From NCBI RefSeq assembly GCF_009709675.1, contig NZ_WMLB01000023.1:1-64000 (forward strand): a stretch of 64,000 nt of DNA, written 5' to 3'. The position numbers and the translations under genes were made by a program. Origin of the DNA: Agromyces bracchium (GTDB lineage: Bacteria; Actinomycetota; Actinomycetes; Actinomycetales; Microbacteriaceae). Below, piece after piece: positions 50,780-60,612 of the stretch. Numbering within the stretch: position 1 is the stretch's first letter; each line of letters begins with the position of its first letter. Below the pieces are notes generated by a model, which saw only the letters and a program-made list of their open reading frames with translations, was not told where the DNA came from and ran no database searches.

Positions 50780-51148
50780 ATGGCCATCGCGATCAAGCGC
50801 GTCTACGACGCCCCCGAGGCATCCGACGGCGTCAGGGTACTGGTCGACCGGCTCTGGCCGCGCGGCGTCTCGAAGGAGCGCGCCGAGCTCGACGAGTGGT
50901 TGAAGGATGCCGCACCCTCCCCCGAGCTGCGCACCGAGTGGCACCACGCCGACGCCGATCGGTTCGACGAGTTCGCCGCTCGGTACCGAGCCGAGCTCGA
51001 CGGGAATCCGGCGGCGCAGGCGCTGCTGGCGCTCGCGGGCGAGCGTGAGCGCGTGACACTGCTGTACGGCGCGAGGGATGCCGTGCGGAATCACGCGGCG
51101 GTGCTGCGCGACTGGCTCGGCGAGCACGGCGCTGCGGTCGAGCGCTGA
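50780..51148 (+). CDS. DUF488 family protein
   Basis: A 122-residue protein. IKRVYDAPEASDGVRVLVDRLWPRGVSKE in overlapping parts, then LDEWLKDAAPSPELR and TLLYGARDAVRNHAAVL, are the DUF488/YeaO family blocks. No enzymatic role is established. The ATG is clear. Confidence 0.9.
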   Translation: MAIAIKRVYDAPEASDGVRVLVDRLWPRGVSKERAELDEWLKDAAPSPELRTEWHHADADRFDEFAARYRAELDGNPAAQALLALAGERERVTLLYGARDAVRNHAAVLRDWLGEHGAAVER

Positions 51149-51165
51149 GGGCGGATGCCTCCGGC

Positions 51166-54100
51166 TCAGGCCGTGCGCGACTCACCCACCGGCTCCGCGG
51201 CGGCATCCACCGAACTCAGCACCGCCTCGAGTTCGACGATCTCCGCCTCGGTGAACAGCTCCTCCGGACCGCCGGGCGCCTTGTCCGAGAACGGCGGGTC
51301 GTAGAGCGCGGCGATCGGCACTGATCCGCTCTGCGCGAGCCGATTCACAATGAGGTCGACGAACGAGATCTGCCGCGACCCGAGTCGGTGCTCCGAGACG
51401 AAGTCGGCGAGCGCCTCCTGCGCCGCGGAGCGCTCGAGGCCGACGATCGATCGGATGAATCGACCGAGGCCGCGTGCCGCCTCGGCACCGGCGGCGAGCT
51501 CCGAGGTATCGAACTCGCCGCTCTCGGCGAGCATGCGCTCGAGCTCCGCAACGTCGGTCGCGGTCAGTTGGCGCCCGGTGCGGAGCTTCCGCAGCACGAC
51601 ATGGTCCTGGTGCGCCCGCAGGTAGGCGAAGAGCTTCGCACGGAATCGGTCGCGATCGACCCCCGGCGTGGTGATCGAGATCTCGCCCTCTCCCGAGCGG
51701 ACCACGTCGTCGAAGTCGGTGTAGACAGGCGAGCGCGGCGTGACCTCGATGAGCTTGACGAGCTCGCGCAGCCGGATCCGCGCGAGCTCGAGGAGCGGCA
51801 GCGTGACGTCCTGCCACCACTCCTCCCCCGCGATCGCGTCGATCAGGTCGAGGTGCTTCGCCACGGCGGGGATGGCGCGGTGCTCGCCGAGCGCGGCCGC
51901 GATCGCGCGGATCCGGTCCCGGGCGTTGGTGAATCCGCCGTCGGCGGTGAGCACCGCGAGCTGCGCGCGCAGCACGAGCAGGTCGAATCGCTTCGCCCGC
52001 TCGTCGGTGTCGGCGACCAGCGCCGCCGAGGGCAGTTCGGCGAGCGCGGATGCCTCGGCCAGCGCGTCCGCGCTCGCACGCGGGTCCGCGCCGGCCTGCC
52101 ATGCCTCCCCGCTCGCGAACCGTTCGACGAGCCGTCGATGCGGCCGCACCAGCACGTTGTGCTCGTTCATGCCGACGACGATGCCCTGCAGGCGTTCGGC
52201 GAGCGCGGCCCGCAGTTCGCGATCGGCATCGGTCGCGCCGATCCCGTGCGGCGCCGTCGCTCGGTCGATCTCGGTGATGAGTGCGAGCCGCGCATCGAAG
52301 AGACGGCTGTGGAGTGAGCGCCCCGACGAGGTCGCGACCTCGGGGACGTCGCCGTTGAAGTACTCGATGTTGCCGCCGACGTCGAAGACGACGAAGTCCT
52401 GCTTGTCGTCGCCCGGGCCGAAGAGATCGGGCCGTAGCCTCGTTCCGCGGCCGATCATCTGCCAGTACTTCGACTTCGAGAACACCGCCTTGAAGAAGAC
52501 GAGGTTCACGACGTCGGGCACGTCGACGCCGGTGTCGAGCATGTCGACCGAGATCGCGATGTGCGGCGCCTTCTCCGGCTGCGAGAACTGCTCGATGAGG
52601 TGCTGGGCGCGGTCGTCGCTCGAGACGATGACCTGGGCGAAGTGGCCCGCGTACTCGGGGTAGCTGGCGTCGAAGCGCTGCTGGATGTAGCGCGCGTGGT
52701 CGATGTTCTTCGCGAACACGATGGTCTTGCCGAGCCGGTCGCCCGCGGCGACACGGCGGCCCTGCGTCATGAGGATGGCGAGCACGTCGTCGACGGTGTC
52801 CTCGTTGAAGAGCCAGCGGTTGACCGCATCGGCTTCGATCCGGTCGGGGATGACGCCGTCCTCGCTCCACTCGGTGAGGTCCCAGTCGTCCTTCTCGGCG
52901 TCGGTGAGATCGTCGTAGCGGATGCCGCTGCGCACGAACTTCGATTCGATGCGGTGCGCGACCGGCGGCACGAGGTAACCCTCGTCGATCGCCGTGCCGA
53001 GCTCGTAGGAGAAGGTCGGCACGCCGTCCTCGAGGTGGAACAGCCGGTAGGTGTTGTGGTCGACCTCGTCCTTCGGCGTCGCGGTGAGCCCGACGATGGG
53101 CGCGTCGAAGTAGTCGAAGATGGCGCCGTACTTCTGGTACACCGAGCGGTGGGCTTCGTCGATGATGATCAGGTCGAAGAACCCGGGGCCGAACCGGCGA
53201 GCGGCGTCGCCGGAGTCGAGGATGCCGAGCATCGTCGGGTAGGTGGAGACGTAGACGCGCCCGTCGACGTCGCGACGGTCGAGCAGGTTGACGGTGGGGC
53301 TTTCCGGCAGGTGGGCCTTGAACGCGTTCGCGGCCTGGGTGACGAGCGCCTTCCGGTCGGCGAGGAAGAGCACGGTCTTGACGTGGTTGGCCCGGGTGAG
53401 CAGGTCGACCAGTCCGATCACGGTGCGGGTCTTGCCGGCGCCGGTGGCCATGACGACGAGCGCTCGCCGCTCGTGGTGGTGCTCGAACGCCTCGGCGACG
53501 GCTCGGATCGCCTGCTGCTGATAGGCGCGGCCTGCGATCTGCTCGTCGATCGCGAGCGACGCGAGCGGCTTGCGCACCCCGGGCGAGCGGCGCTGCTGCA
53601 GTCGCGCGAGCTCAGCCCTGGTGTAGAAGCCCTGCACCTCCCGTGGCGGGTGCGCGAGGTCGTCCCAGATCCAGTGCTCGTACCCGTTCGAGGTGAAGAT
53701 CACGGGGCGCTGCCCGTACTGCCGTTCGAGCGCGTCGGCGTAGAGCTTCGCCTGCCGCTGTCCGTTGCGCGCGTCGCGAGTCGTGCGCTTGGCCTCGACG
53801 AGGCCGAGCGGTCGCCCGTCGTCGCCCCAGAGCACGTAGTCGACGCGGCCGATGCCGTTCGGGGCGCCCTCGAGACCCTGCACCTCGACCTCGGTGACAC
53901 CGTCGGCGGAGGGGTCCCATCCGGCCTCGCGCAGCAGTTGGTCGATGAAGAGGTCGCGGGTCTCGTCTTCGCGGTAGTCGTGCGTGTCGACCACGGTCGC
54001 GTTGGCGGTCTTCGCCGCCGCGATCTCAGCCTGCAGGGCTGCGATCTGCGCCCTCAGTTCGTCGCTCTCGGCCTCCTTGGCCGCGAGCGCTGCGTCCTTC

Positions 54101-54597
54101 GCCGCGTTCTCCTCGAGCGCCTTCGCAAGCTCGGCGCGCGTCTTGGCGACGAGCCCCGGCTGCGGCCTGGGGACGGATGCCGCGTCGAACGGGCGACCCG
54201 GCGCCGGGCGGCGGTCGGGAACCGTGGCGTACCGGGTCGCCAGCCAGGTAAGCGTGTGGAAGAGTTCGCGGAGGATGGGCAGGCTGTCGCGGTCGGCGAG
54301 CTTCGAGGTCCGGTGCACGGCGTCATTGCCCCGCTTGCGGATGAGGTTCATCTTCGTGAGCACCGCGTCGCCGACGAGCCGCTTGAAGGTCGGTTCGTGC
54401 AGGAGCGAGGAGAGGTCGTCCTTGTACGGCCGCCGCAGCGAGGCATCCGCTCGATAGAGCCAGGTGACGGTGAGTTCGACCGTGCGCCGCGCGTAGAACA
54501 GGCTCGACCGTGGGTCGCCGTACGCGTAGAACTCGGCGCGCGCCGCCTCGGCGGCGATCTCGGGCCAGTCAGCCGTGACGAAGTCGAAGTTGCCCAC
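51166..54597 (-). CDS. hsdR: Type I restriction endonuclease subunit R
   Basis: A 1143-residue motor and nuclease subunit. An N-terminal DUF4145-like helical domain (AEFYAYGDPRSSLFYARR) and a coiled coil (about 160-195) come first. A nuclease core follows, with VDYVLWGDDGRPLGLVEAKR (D...EAK). The helicase has MATGAGKTRT (Walker A), IIIDEAHRS, GLTATPKDE and MIGRGTRLRPD. A C-terminal EcoEI-type domain ends the protein. The start is GTG. It translocates DNA and cuts unmethylated foreign DNA when bound to HsdM/HsdS. It is separated from hsdMS by about 3 kb of other genes. Confidence 0.95.
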   Translation of the reverse strand: MGNFDFVTADWPEIAAEAARAEFYAYGDPRSSLFYARRTVELTVTWLYRADASLRRPYKDDLSSLLHEPTFKRLVGDAVLTKMNLIRKRGNDAVHRTSKLADRDSLPILRELFHTLTWLATRYATVPDRRPAPGRPFDAASVPRPQPGLVAKTRAELAKALEENAAKDAALAAKEAESDELRAQIAALQAEIAAAKTANATVVDTHDYREDETRDLFIDQLLREAGWDPSADGVTEVEVQGLEGAPNGIGRVDYVLWGDDGRPLGLVEAKRTTRDARNGQRQAKLYADALERQYGQRPVIFTSNGYEHWIWDDLAHPPREVQGFYTRAELARLQQRRSPGVRKPLASLAIDEQIAGRAYQQQAIRAVAEAFEHHHERRALVVMATGAGKTRTVIGLVDLLTRANHVKTVLFLADRKALVTQAANAFKAHLPESPTVNLLDRRDVDGRVYVSTYPTMLGILDSGDAARRFGPGFFDLIIIDEAHRSVYQKYGAIFDYFDAPIVGLTATPKDEVDHNTYRLFHLEDGVPTFSYELGTAIDEGYLVPPVAHRIESKFVRSGIRYDDLTDAEKDDWDLTEWSEDGVIPDRIEADAVNRWLFNEDTVDDVLAILMTQGRRVAAGDRLGKTIVFAKNIDHARYIQQRFDASYPEYAGHFAQVIVSSDDRAQHLIEQFSQPEKAPHIAISVDMLDTGVDVPDVVNLVFFKAVFSKSKYWQMIGRGTRLRPDLFGPGDDKQDFVVFDVGGNIEYFNGDVPEVATSSGRSLHSRLFDARLALITEIDRATAPHGIGATDADRELRAALAERLQGIVVGMNEHNVLVRPHRRLVERFASGEAWQAGADPRASADALAEASALAELPSAALVADTDERAKRFDLLVLRAQLAVLTADGGFTNARDRIRAIAAALGEHRAIPAVAKHLDLIDAIAGEEWWQDVTLPLLELARIRLRELVKLIEVTPRSPVYTDFDDVVRSGEGEISITTPGVDRDRFRAKLFAYLRAHQDHVVLRKLRTGRQLTATDVAELERMLAESGEFDTSELAAGAEAARGLGRFIRSIVGLERSAAQEALADFVSEHRLGSRQISFVDLIVNRLAQSGSVPIAALYDPPFSDKAPGGPEELFTEAEIVELEAVLSSVDAAAEPVGESRTA

Positions 54598-54827
54598 GTC
54601 GGCAGGGTCCTCTCTCGGCGGTGGTCCGGGTTCGGGTCGGCACTCGGTCCCGAGCGTAGCGAAGGGCGGGGCGCTGGATGCCGCGGCGCGGCGGATCTCC
54701 CCTGTTCACGCGTCGCCGACGCGGGTGCCCGCACTCCGCACAGTGTGCAGTGATTGCGCGTATGACCAGCGGTTTCGTGCCTCGCTTCGCCACCTCCAAT
54801 GTCAGAGGGTCCTGATTGGATGGACCC
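54598..54827. other. Intergenic region between hsdR and the DUF222/HNH gene
   Basis: The region must hold both divergent promoters. A palindrome GCACA-G-TGTGC lies at 54738-54748, flanked by CACT and AGTG. No gene is seen. Confidence 0.4.
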
Positions 54828-56210
54828 ATGCCAGCCATCCTCGACCTCCCCGCCGAACAGGCGCTCGAGTTCGAGTTGGCCGCGATCGTGAGCGCCGAGC
54901 AGCTGATCCGGCGGCTCCACGCCGACCGGTACCGGGCCGTCCAACGGGCGCGTGCACTCGCCACCGAGGTCGCGGGCATCACCGAGTCGAGCCGAGCGGG
55001 CGATCGCAACATGGCCACCCGGTCGTTCGTCGCCGAGCTCGCGACGACGCTCGGACAGCACGAGGCATCCGCCTCTCGGCTCGTCGCCGAGGCCGAGCGC
55101 CTGACCGGGCCGCGCATCGCGACGCTCGACGCGCTCGACGCCGGCGAGGTCGCGCCGACGCAGGTCCGTTCCGTGCTCGAGCTCACGCGCGGCGCGCCGG
55201 CCGAGGTCGCCGACGCCGTGGAACGGGTCGCGCTCGACGCGGCGGGCGCTGCCGTGGCCGACGGCGTCGTCTCGACGAACGCCGACGTGCGCCGCCGCAT
55301 GCGGCGGGTCCGCGAGCGACTGATGCCCGAGCCACTCGTCGACCGGCGCGCCCGTGCCGCGGCCGACCGCCGTGTCTGCGTCGAGGCGGCCCCCGACGGC
55401 ATGGCGTGGCTGAGCCTCTTCCTCGAGGCCGAGCGCGCGTTCGCGATCGAGCGGCGGCTCGACGTGCTCGCGAGCCGCGAGGCATCCGACGACCACCGCA
55501 CGGGCGCGCAGCGCGCGACCGACCTCGCCGCCGACCTGCTGCTCTCCGGCACGCTCGTCGACGACCCGCGCACGCGCGACGTGGTCACCGGGCCGACCGG
55601 TGCGGTGCAGCCGCGGCTCAACGTGACCGTGCCGGTGCTCACGCTGCTCGGCCTCGACGACGAGCCCGCCGACCTCGAGGGCTACGGGCCGATCGATGCC
55701 GAGACCGCCCGCATCATCGCGGCGCACGCGCCGTCGATGCGGCGCATCCTCGTGCACCCCGAGACCGGCGCGACGCTCAGCTACGGGCGCGAGCACTACC
55801 GCGCGCCCGCCGACCTCGACGGCTTCGTGCGGGTTCGCGACGGGCAATGCCGGTTCCCCGGCTGCAACCGCCGCGCCGAGCGCGCCGACCTCGATCACAC
55901 CCGGGCCTGGGCGCACGGCGGCAAGACCTGCTCCGCGAACCTCGCCGTGCTCTGCCGGCACCACCACCGGCTGAAGCACGAAGCGGGCTGGCGGGTCGCA
56001 CTCGAGGCGAACGGCATCATGCGCTGGACCTCCCCCGCCGGCCACGTGCTGCGCACGACGCCGGAGCGGCGATTCGAGCCGGTCGGTGCGGGTGAGGGAG
56101 TTCACCCGCCCGATCCACCGGAACCGACCGATCCACCCGCCCCTGGGGCATCCGTCGATGCCGAAGTTCTGGAGTTGCTCGACTCCGACCTCGAACCGGC
56201 GCCGTTCTGA
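54828..56210 (+). CDS. DUF222 and HNH endonuclease domain protein (13E12 family)
   Basis: A 460-residue protein. The long helical DUF222 region (about 10-320) is followed by an HNH domain: RDGQCRFPGCNRRAERADLDHTRAW in parts, then CRHHHRLKHEAGW. The HNH histidines and zinc cysteine pair are intact. The family is abundant in actinobacteria and its function is unresolved. The C terminus is proline-rich, and a 13 bp tandem repeat starts exactly at the stop codon. ATG 54828 is chosen; TTG 54816 is possible. Confidence 0.88.
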   Translation: MPAILDLPAEQALEFELAAIVSAEQLIRRLHADRYRAVQRARALATEVAGITESSRAGDRNMATRSFVAELATTLGQHEASASRLVAEAERLTGPRIATLDALDAGEVAPTQVRSVLELTRGAPAEVADAVERVALDAAGAAVADGVVSTNADVRRRMRRVRERLMPEPLVDRRARAAADRRVCVEAAPDGMAWLSLFLEAERAFAIERRLDVLASREASDDHRTGAQRATDLAADLLLSGTLVDDPRTRDVVTGPTGAVQPRLNVTVPVLTLLGLDDEPADLEGYGPIDAETARIIAAHAPSMRRILVHPETGATLSYGREHYRAPADLDGFVRVRDGQCRFPGCNRRAERADLDHTRAWAHGGKTCSANLAVLCRHHHRLKHEAGWRVALEANGIMRWTSPAGHVLRTTPERRFEPVGAGEGVHPPDPPEPTDPPAPGASVDAEVLELLDSDLEPAPF

Positions 56211-56259
56211 CCGATCACTCCGACCGATCACGCTGACCGATCACGCTGACCGATCACGC
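56208..56259 (+). repeat. Four copies of a 13 bp tandem repeat beginning at a stop codon
   Basis: Units TGACCGATCACTC, CGACCGATCACGC, TGACCGATCACGC and TGACCGATCACGC fill 56208-56259. The first TGA is the stop of the HNH gene. Changing the number of units would not alter that stop. Confidence 0.95.
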
Positions 56260-56374
56260 AACGCGATGTCGGTGGGTCGTCGCATCCTGCTCTACTTGCC
56301 GTTCGCACGGTCGGCAGTCGCCCGGATGGAGCATCCGGATGCCACGGAACGGGCCGTGCGCCCAGGAGGACGAC

Positions 56375-57037
56375 ATGTCCGAGCACGAGAACGAGCACAC
56401 GAACGAGCAGACGACGAAGACGGCTGCCGCGACCATCGCCGAACGCACGATCGAAGAGGCTGAGCAGCCACCGGGCGCGGAGACGACGCCGTCGCGCCGC
56501 CGCCTCGAGCGCACCACCCTGATCCTGCTCGGCGGACTCGCCGTCGCGATCGTGACGGCGGTCGTACTGGGCGTGGCGGTCGCGAACGCGAACCGCGAGC
56601 TCGCGGCATCCGAGGCCGAGACCGCCGAGCTGTCAGCGCAGGTGGCCGACCTGGAGACCGACCTCGAAGACGTGACCGCCTCACGCGATCAGTATCGCGA
56701 TGACGCGAGCCGCGTCGCCGAGCGAGAGATCGAGGTTTCCAAGCGCGAGGACGAGGTCACGGCCCGCGAGGAGGCGATCACCGCCGAGGAGGAGCGCGTC
56801 GCCGCGACGACGCTGCTCGACGGGTTCGCGTACACCGTCGGCCAGACGATGGAGGCCGGCACGTACGAGGCGAACGCGACCGGCGGCACCTGCTACTGGG
56901 AGATCACGACCACCGGTTCGAACTACTCCGACATCGTCGACAACGACCTCGGCACGCGCGGCGTGATCCGCGTCACGGTCTCGGCCGGGCAGGACTTCTC
57001 GTCGCAGCGATGCGGCGACTGGCGCAAGGTGGGGTGA
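56375..57037 (+). CDS. Membrane-anchored coiled-coil protein with C-terminal beta domain
   Basis: A 220-residue protein. Residues 1-45 are acidic and charged. One transmembrane helix (about 50-72) follows, then a coiled coil (about 75-140, with E-A-E-T-A-E-L and K-R-E-D-E-V heptads). A C-terminal domain contains the motif GTYEANATGGTCYWEITT and two cysteines. That domain resembles short lipoprotein-type modules seen in actinobacterial surface proteins. CAGGAGG precedes the ATG. Function unknown. Confidence 0.75.
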   Translation: MSEHENEHTNEQTTKTAAATIAERTIEEAEQPPGAETTPSRRRLERTTLILLGGLAVAIVTAVVLGVAVANANRELAASEAETAELSAQVADLETDLEDVTASRDQYRDDASRVAEREIEVSKREDEVTAREEAITAEEERVAATTLLDGFAYTVGQTMEAGTYEANATGGTCYWEITTTGSNYSDIVDNDLGTRGVIRVTVSAGQDFSSQRCGDWRKVG

Positions 57038-57042
57038 GCTCG

Positions 57043-57288
57043 GTGAATCAGCGAGAGGACATGATCCAGGCGCTCATCGTGTGCCGGAACGGCCACGAGC
57101 ATCGTGTCTGCGTCCCGGCGCTCTCTCCGGGCGTGCCGCACCCGCTGCGGTGCCCGCACGCGCAGCACGGCGGTGGTGGTGGCGCGGTGAGCTGCCTTCC
57201 CGCGGAACTGGCGTATCTCGTCGATCGCGAGCTCCGCGAGAACCGGTCGGAATCGATTCGGCGGGGGTTCGTGCTCGTTCGGGTCTGA
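57043..57288 (+). CDS. Small cysteine/histidine-rich protein
   Basis: An 81-residue protein. It has CRNGHEHRVCVP, RCPHAQHGGGGG and VSCLP, a zinc-ribbon-like spacing of Cys and His. GTG 57043 (AAGGTGGGG upstream) or ATG 57061 could be the start. It follows the coiled-coil gene after 5 bp and may be cotranscribed. No family recognised. Confidence 0.55.
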   Translation: MNQREDMIQALIVCRNGHEHRVCVPALSPGVPHPLRCPHAQHGGGGGAVSCLPAELAYLVDRELRENRSESIRRGFVLVRV

Positions 57289-57345
57289 GCGAATCAGTAC
57301 ACGTGTGCTGCGGCGGGAGGGGCCGAGTATGGACCGCTCGGCCGC

Positions 57346-57804
57346 TCAGCCGGAGCGTCCGCTCTTGCGGTTCGCGAACGGCAGGGCGCCGTGGGTTGCC
57401 GCGAACTCCGCGAGCATCGCCGATTCGACGGACTCGGGGTCGTCGTCGGGCGTCTCGCGCCAGCCGACGAGCAGGTGGGCGCTGTCGGCGAGCTGCCAGA
57501 TCATGCGGCCGCCCCAGTGGCCGACCGGCGTGCCTTCGCCGTGGCGGCGATACTGCGAGAGCCGCGTCCGAAGGCTCGTCGCCTTCCCGATGTAGATGAC
57601 GGATGTCTCGCCCACCCACCGCCGTTCGAGCTCGTCGACCGGCAGCGACGGATCCTTGCCCTTGAACCACCCGGCCGGGCTCACGTCGAGGAACTCCGGC
57701 ACGGCCCTGCTCGGACGACTGACGACGTACACGCCCGGGCCGATCGGCACGCCGGCAGTCGAAAGCTCGGCGAACGGGACGAATTCGGAGAAGCCGTCGA
57801 TCAC
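57346..57804 (-). CDS. GIY-YIG domain protein coupled to hsdS
   Basis: A 152-residue protein. GPGVYVV and [17 protein letters not shown] are the GIY and YIG halves with the catalytic arginine region. Its GTG overlaps the hsdS stop by 4 bp (GTGA). A GIY-YIG nuclease coupled to a type I specificity gene suggests involvement in the restriction system, but the function is unknown. No mobile-intron features are seen. Confidence 0.8.
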   Translation of the reverse strand: MIDGFSEFVPFAELSTAGVPIGPGVYVVSRPSRAVPEFLDVSPAGWFKGKDPSLPVDELERRWVGETSVIYIGKATSLRTRLSQYRRHGEGTPVGHWGGRMIWQLADSAHLLVGWRETPDDDPESVESAMLAEFAATHGALPFANRKSGRSG

Positions 57805-58973
57805 AACTCGCCCCGGAACGCGCGGTGCTGGAGGGCGGAGAAGAGGGAGTCGAGTTGACGAAGTTGCAGCAGCTTGGCACGCGCAACATCGCGAGTCCGC
57901 GCAAGATCAGAAACGAATGCGCGCTGCTCGACCACGGGTGGCGTGGGGATCAACATGGTTCGGCAATATGGCACACCGAGATGCTTCACCGTGCTTCCAG
58001 ACGCGTTCTCGGCGAATCGTCGTTGCATGAGCGGCGACATCAGTGCAGCGACTAGGAAATCCGGCAGCAGTCGCGACTCATCAGTTCTGTAAAGCATGAG
58101 ACGCTGCCCGAGAAACACGTTCTCGTCCGTCCGAAGCACCGCGGCTTCCCCGGCGGGAGCTTCGCGGGTGAATATCACGTCACCAGCGCGAGGTCGAACT
58201 CGACGCGTCCAAACCGCGAAGACGTCCTCCTCGACGAACCTGACCTTCGAAACGTCTACGGCGCGATTCCGGACGTTCGTGGTTCGAAGCATCTTGAAAT
58301 CGGTCGGGCCGTCAACCGTCGTCGCCGTCTTGTTCACGCAATCGACCGCCAGATCGCAAAGCTCATTTACTGGATGCTCCGGAAACCGATGATGCCCAGT
58401 GGCGTCCCAGAAGCGTGTTTCGAAGTCCGCCTCTGCATGCTCATCGAGCAGCGACGACGCAGCACGAACCTTCGCGCGAAGGGCGTCGGCCTCGTCGAGG
58501 ATGGCGGCAATGCGGCGCTGTTCGGACAGGGGTAGGAGGGGAACTTCCAACCGTCGAACGAACTCAGCCGGAACACGCTTCTGGCCAGCGCTACCGGTCA
58601 TCTGACGTTCACCGGCGACTCGCACGCGTGGAGACCGGAGGAAGTGCAGCAAGTAGCGCGGATCGACCGCTTCGGGCTTCGGCCGGACCACGTGGAACTC
58701 GGTCGACCCGAAGCCGACCTCCCGCCGAATTTCTGCCTGCGCGATCTTCCCGTTCTCGAAGCAGGGCGTGATCTTCGCGACGAGCAGGTCACGGTCTTGG
58801 AAGGCGGTGTACCCCTTGCGGACTTCGGAGTAGGCCCGCACCGTCCCCTCGGTTGTGAGTCCTTCTTCAGATACGTCAGCCATGCCGAGGAATGCGACCT
58901 CATAGTCGTCGTCAATCCCCCGCACCATTCGAGGATTGACAAGCGCCACTTCCTCCAGACGCACCGTGCTCAC
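57801..58973 (-). CDS. hsdS: Type I restriction specificity subunit S
   Basis: A 390-residue HsdS with two target-recognition domains, each followed by a conserved helical region ([20 protein letters not shown] for the first; [19 protein letters not shown] for the second). [10 protein letters not shown] and [11 protein letters not shown] are the recognition-domain blocks. Its DNA has visibly lower GC and more AT-ending codons than the neighbours, as is common in swapped specificity genes. It overlaps hsdM (GTGA). It determines which sequence the methylase and nuclease act on. Confidence 0.93.
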   Translation of the reverse strand: MSTVRLEEVALVNPRMVRGIDDDYEVAFLGMADVSEEGLTTEGTVRAYSEVRKGYTAFQDRDLLVAKITPCFENGKIAQAEIRREVGFGSTEFHVVRPKPEAVDPRYLLHFLRSPRVRVAGERQMTGSAGQKRVPAEFVRRLEVPLLPLSEQRRIAAILDEADALRAKVRAASSLLDEHAEADFETRFWDATGHHRFPEHPVNELCDLAVDCVNKTATTVDGPTDFKMLRTTNVRNRAVDVSKVRFVEEDVFAVWTRRVRPRAGDVIFTREAPAGEAAVLRTDENVFLGQRLMLYRTDESRLLPDFLVAALMSPLMQRRFAENASGSTVKHLGVPYCRTMLIPTPPVVEQRAFVSDLARTRDVARAKLLQLRQLDSLFSALQHRAFRGEL

Positions 58974-60478
58974 GCCGCATCCGCCTTACCGGTCGCCAAC
59001 ATCCCCCGAAGCCGCTTCAGCCCCTCCGCGATCTCCACTTCGAGCGCATCGAGCTCATCCAGGATCTCCTCCGGACTGCGGTGCTCGACCTCTTCGTGCT
59101 CGATCTCCTTGTACCGGTTGATCGACAGGTCGTAGCCATTCTCGACGATCTCCTGCTTCGGCACGAGGAAGCTCTGCGCGGTGCGGCGGCGGTCGGCCTC
59201 GCCATCCCGGTTCTGCCAGCGGGTGAGCACATCGGGCAGGTCGTTCGCCTCGATCGGCGTGCGCTTGTCGTCGAGCGTGAACCCGTCGGCACGCACGTCG
59301 TAGAACCAGACGTGGTCGGTGCCGCCCGAGCTCGTCTTGGTGAAGAACAGGATCGCCGTCGAGACGCCGGTGTAGGGCTTGAAGGTGCCGCTCGGCAGCT
59401 TCACGACGGCGTCGAGCTTGTGGTCCTCGACGAGCATCTTCCGCAGGCTCTTGTGTGCGTTCGACGAGCCGAAGAGCACGCCGTCGGGCACGATCACGGC
59501 CGCTCGTCCGCCGTTCTTCAGGAGCTTGACCATGAGCGCGAGGAAGAGCAGCTCGGTCTTCTTCGTCTTGACGACCTGGAGCAGGTCCTTCGCGGTGGTC
59601 TCGTAGTCGAGGCTGCCGGCGAACGGCGGGTTCGCGAGCACGAGCGTGTAGTCCTCGGTCGCCGGGTGGCCCTCGGCGAGCGAATCCGCACGCTCGATGA
59701 CCGGCTCCTCGACACCGTGGAGCAGCATGTTCATGCTCGCGATGCGAGCCATCGCGGCATCGGAGTCGTAGCCCGTGAACGCCTTGGTGTTGAAGAAGTC
59801 GCGCTTCGCGTCATCCGCGAAGATCTCGTCTTCGTAGTGCTCGCGCAGGTACTCCTCGGCCATGACGAGGAAGCCCGCGGTGCCGGCCGCCGGGTCGATG
59901 ATGCGGTCGGCCGGGGTCGGCGCGGTCATGTCGACCATGAGCTTGATGATGTGACGGCTCGTGCGAAACTGGCCGTTCTGCCCGCTCTGCGAGAGCTTGG
60001 CAAGCATGTACTCGTAGATGTCGCCCTTGGTGTCGCGATCCTCCATCGGGATCTCGGCGAGCAGGTCGACGACCTTCGCGAGGAGCGCCGGGGTCGGGAT
60101 CGTGAACCGCGCGTCCTTCATGTTGCGCGCGTAGCTCGAGCCCTCGCCGCCCATGCGACGCAGGAACGGGAAGACGTGCTCCCCCACGATCTCGAACATC
60201 TCCTGCGGCGAGCGGTTCGTGAACGCGCTCCAGCGCAGGTCGTCGTACGGGCGCGGCATCCGGCCCGTGTCATCCATGCCATCGGGGAAGACCCGGCGTT
60301 CCATCGGCTTGCCGGTGCGATTCGCCTTGCGCTCCTCGCGCGTGTGGATCTCGTCGAGCCGGCGGATGAAGAGCAGGTACGTGATCTGCTCGATCACCTC
60401 GATCGGATTCGCGATACCGCCCGACCAGAACGCATCCCAGACCCTGTCGACCTTGGAGCGGAGTTCACCCGTGACCAC
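58970..60478 (-). CDS. hsdM: Type I restriction DNA methyltransferase subunit M
   Basis: A 502-residue N6-adenine methyltransferase. DPAAGTAGFLVMAEEYLREH is the S-adenosylmethionine motif I, and LVLANPPFAGSLDYE the NPPF catalytic motif IV. An N-terminal HsdM_N domain (about 1-150) is also present. The C terminus ends with helical KRLRGMLATGKA. The start is GTG (VTGELRSKVDRVWD). It overlaps hsdS and is the promoter-proximal gene of the minus-strand cluster. Confidence 0.95.
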   Translation of the reverse strand: MVTGELRSKVDRVWDAFWSGGIANPIEVIEQITYLLFIRRLDEIHTREERKANRTGKPMERRVFPDGMDDTGRMPRPYDDLRWSAFTNRSPQEMFEIVGEHVFPFLRRMGGEGSSYARNMKDARFTIPTPALLAKVVDLLAEIPMEDRDTKGDIYEYMLAKLSQSGQNGQFRTSRHIIKLMVDMTAPTPADRIIDPAAGTAGFLVMAEEYLREHYEDEIFADDAKRDFFNTKAFTGYDSDAAMARIASMNMLLHGVEEPVIERADSLAEGHPATEDYTLVLANPPFAGSLDYETTAKDLLQVVKTKKTELLFLALMVKLLKNGGRAAVIVPDGVLFGSSNAHKSLRKMLVEDHKLDAVVKLPSGTFKPYTGVSTAILFFTKTSSGGTDHVWFYDVRADGFTLDDKRTPIEANDLPDVLTRWQNRDGEADRRRTAQSFLVPKQEIVENGYDLSINRYKEIEHEEVEHRSPEEILDELDALEVEIAEGLKRLRGMLATGKADAA

Positions 60479-60612
60479 TGTTGCGTCGCCGTCCTTCCGT
60501 TGCCGCGGCTGCCGTGCCGCAGTCTTCGAGTCTGGCAGACCCGTCGATCGCCGTAGTGCATCAGCGAATCTTGCGTTCAGCGGCTCGCGTCACGCATCGC
60601 GATTAACCCGAA

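Noticed and set aside
52561..54753. 730-codon plus-strand frame opposite hsdR
   Set aside because: It is a reverse shadow of hsdR with low-complexity composition.
54828..56210. HNH gene as evidence of a prophage or retroelement
   Set aside because: DUF222/HNH proteins are common chromosomal genes in actinobacteria, and no phage or reverse transcriptase genes are present.
57346..57804. GIY-YIG gene as a homing endonuclease
   Set aside because: There is no intron or intein, and the gene is translationally coupled to hsdS.
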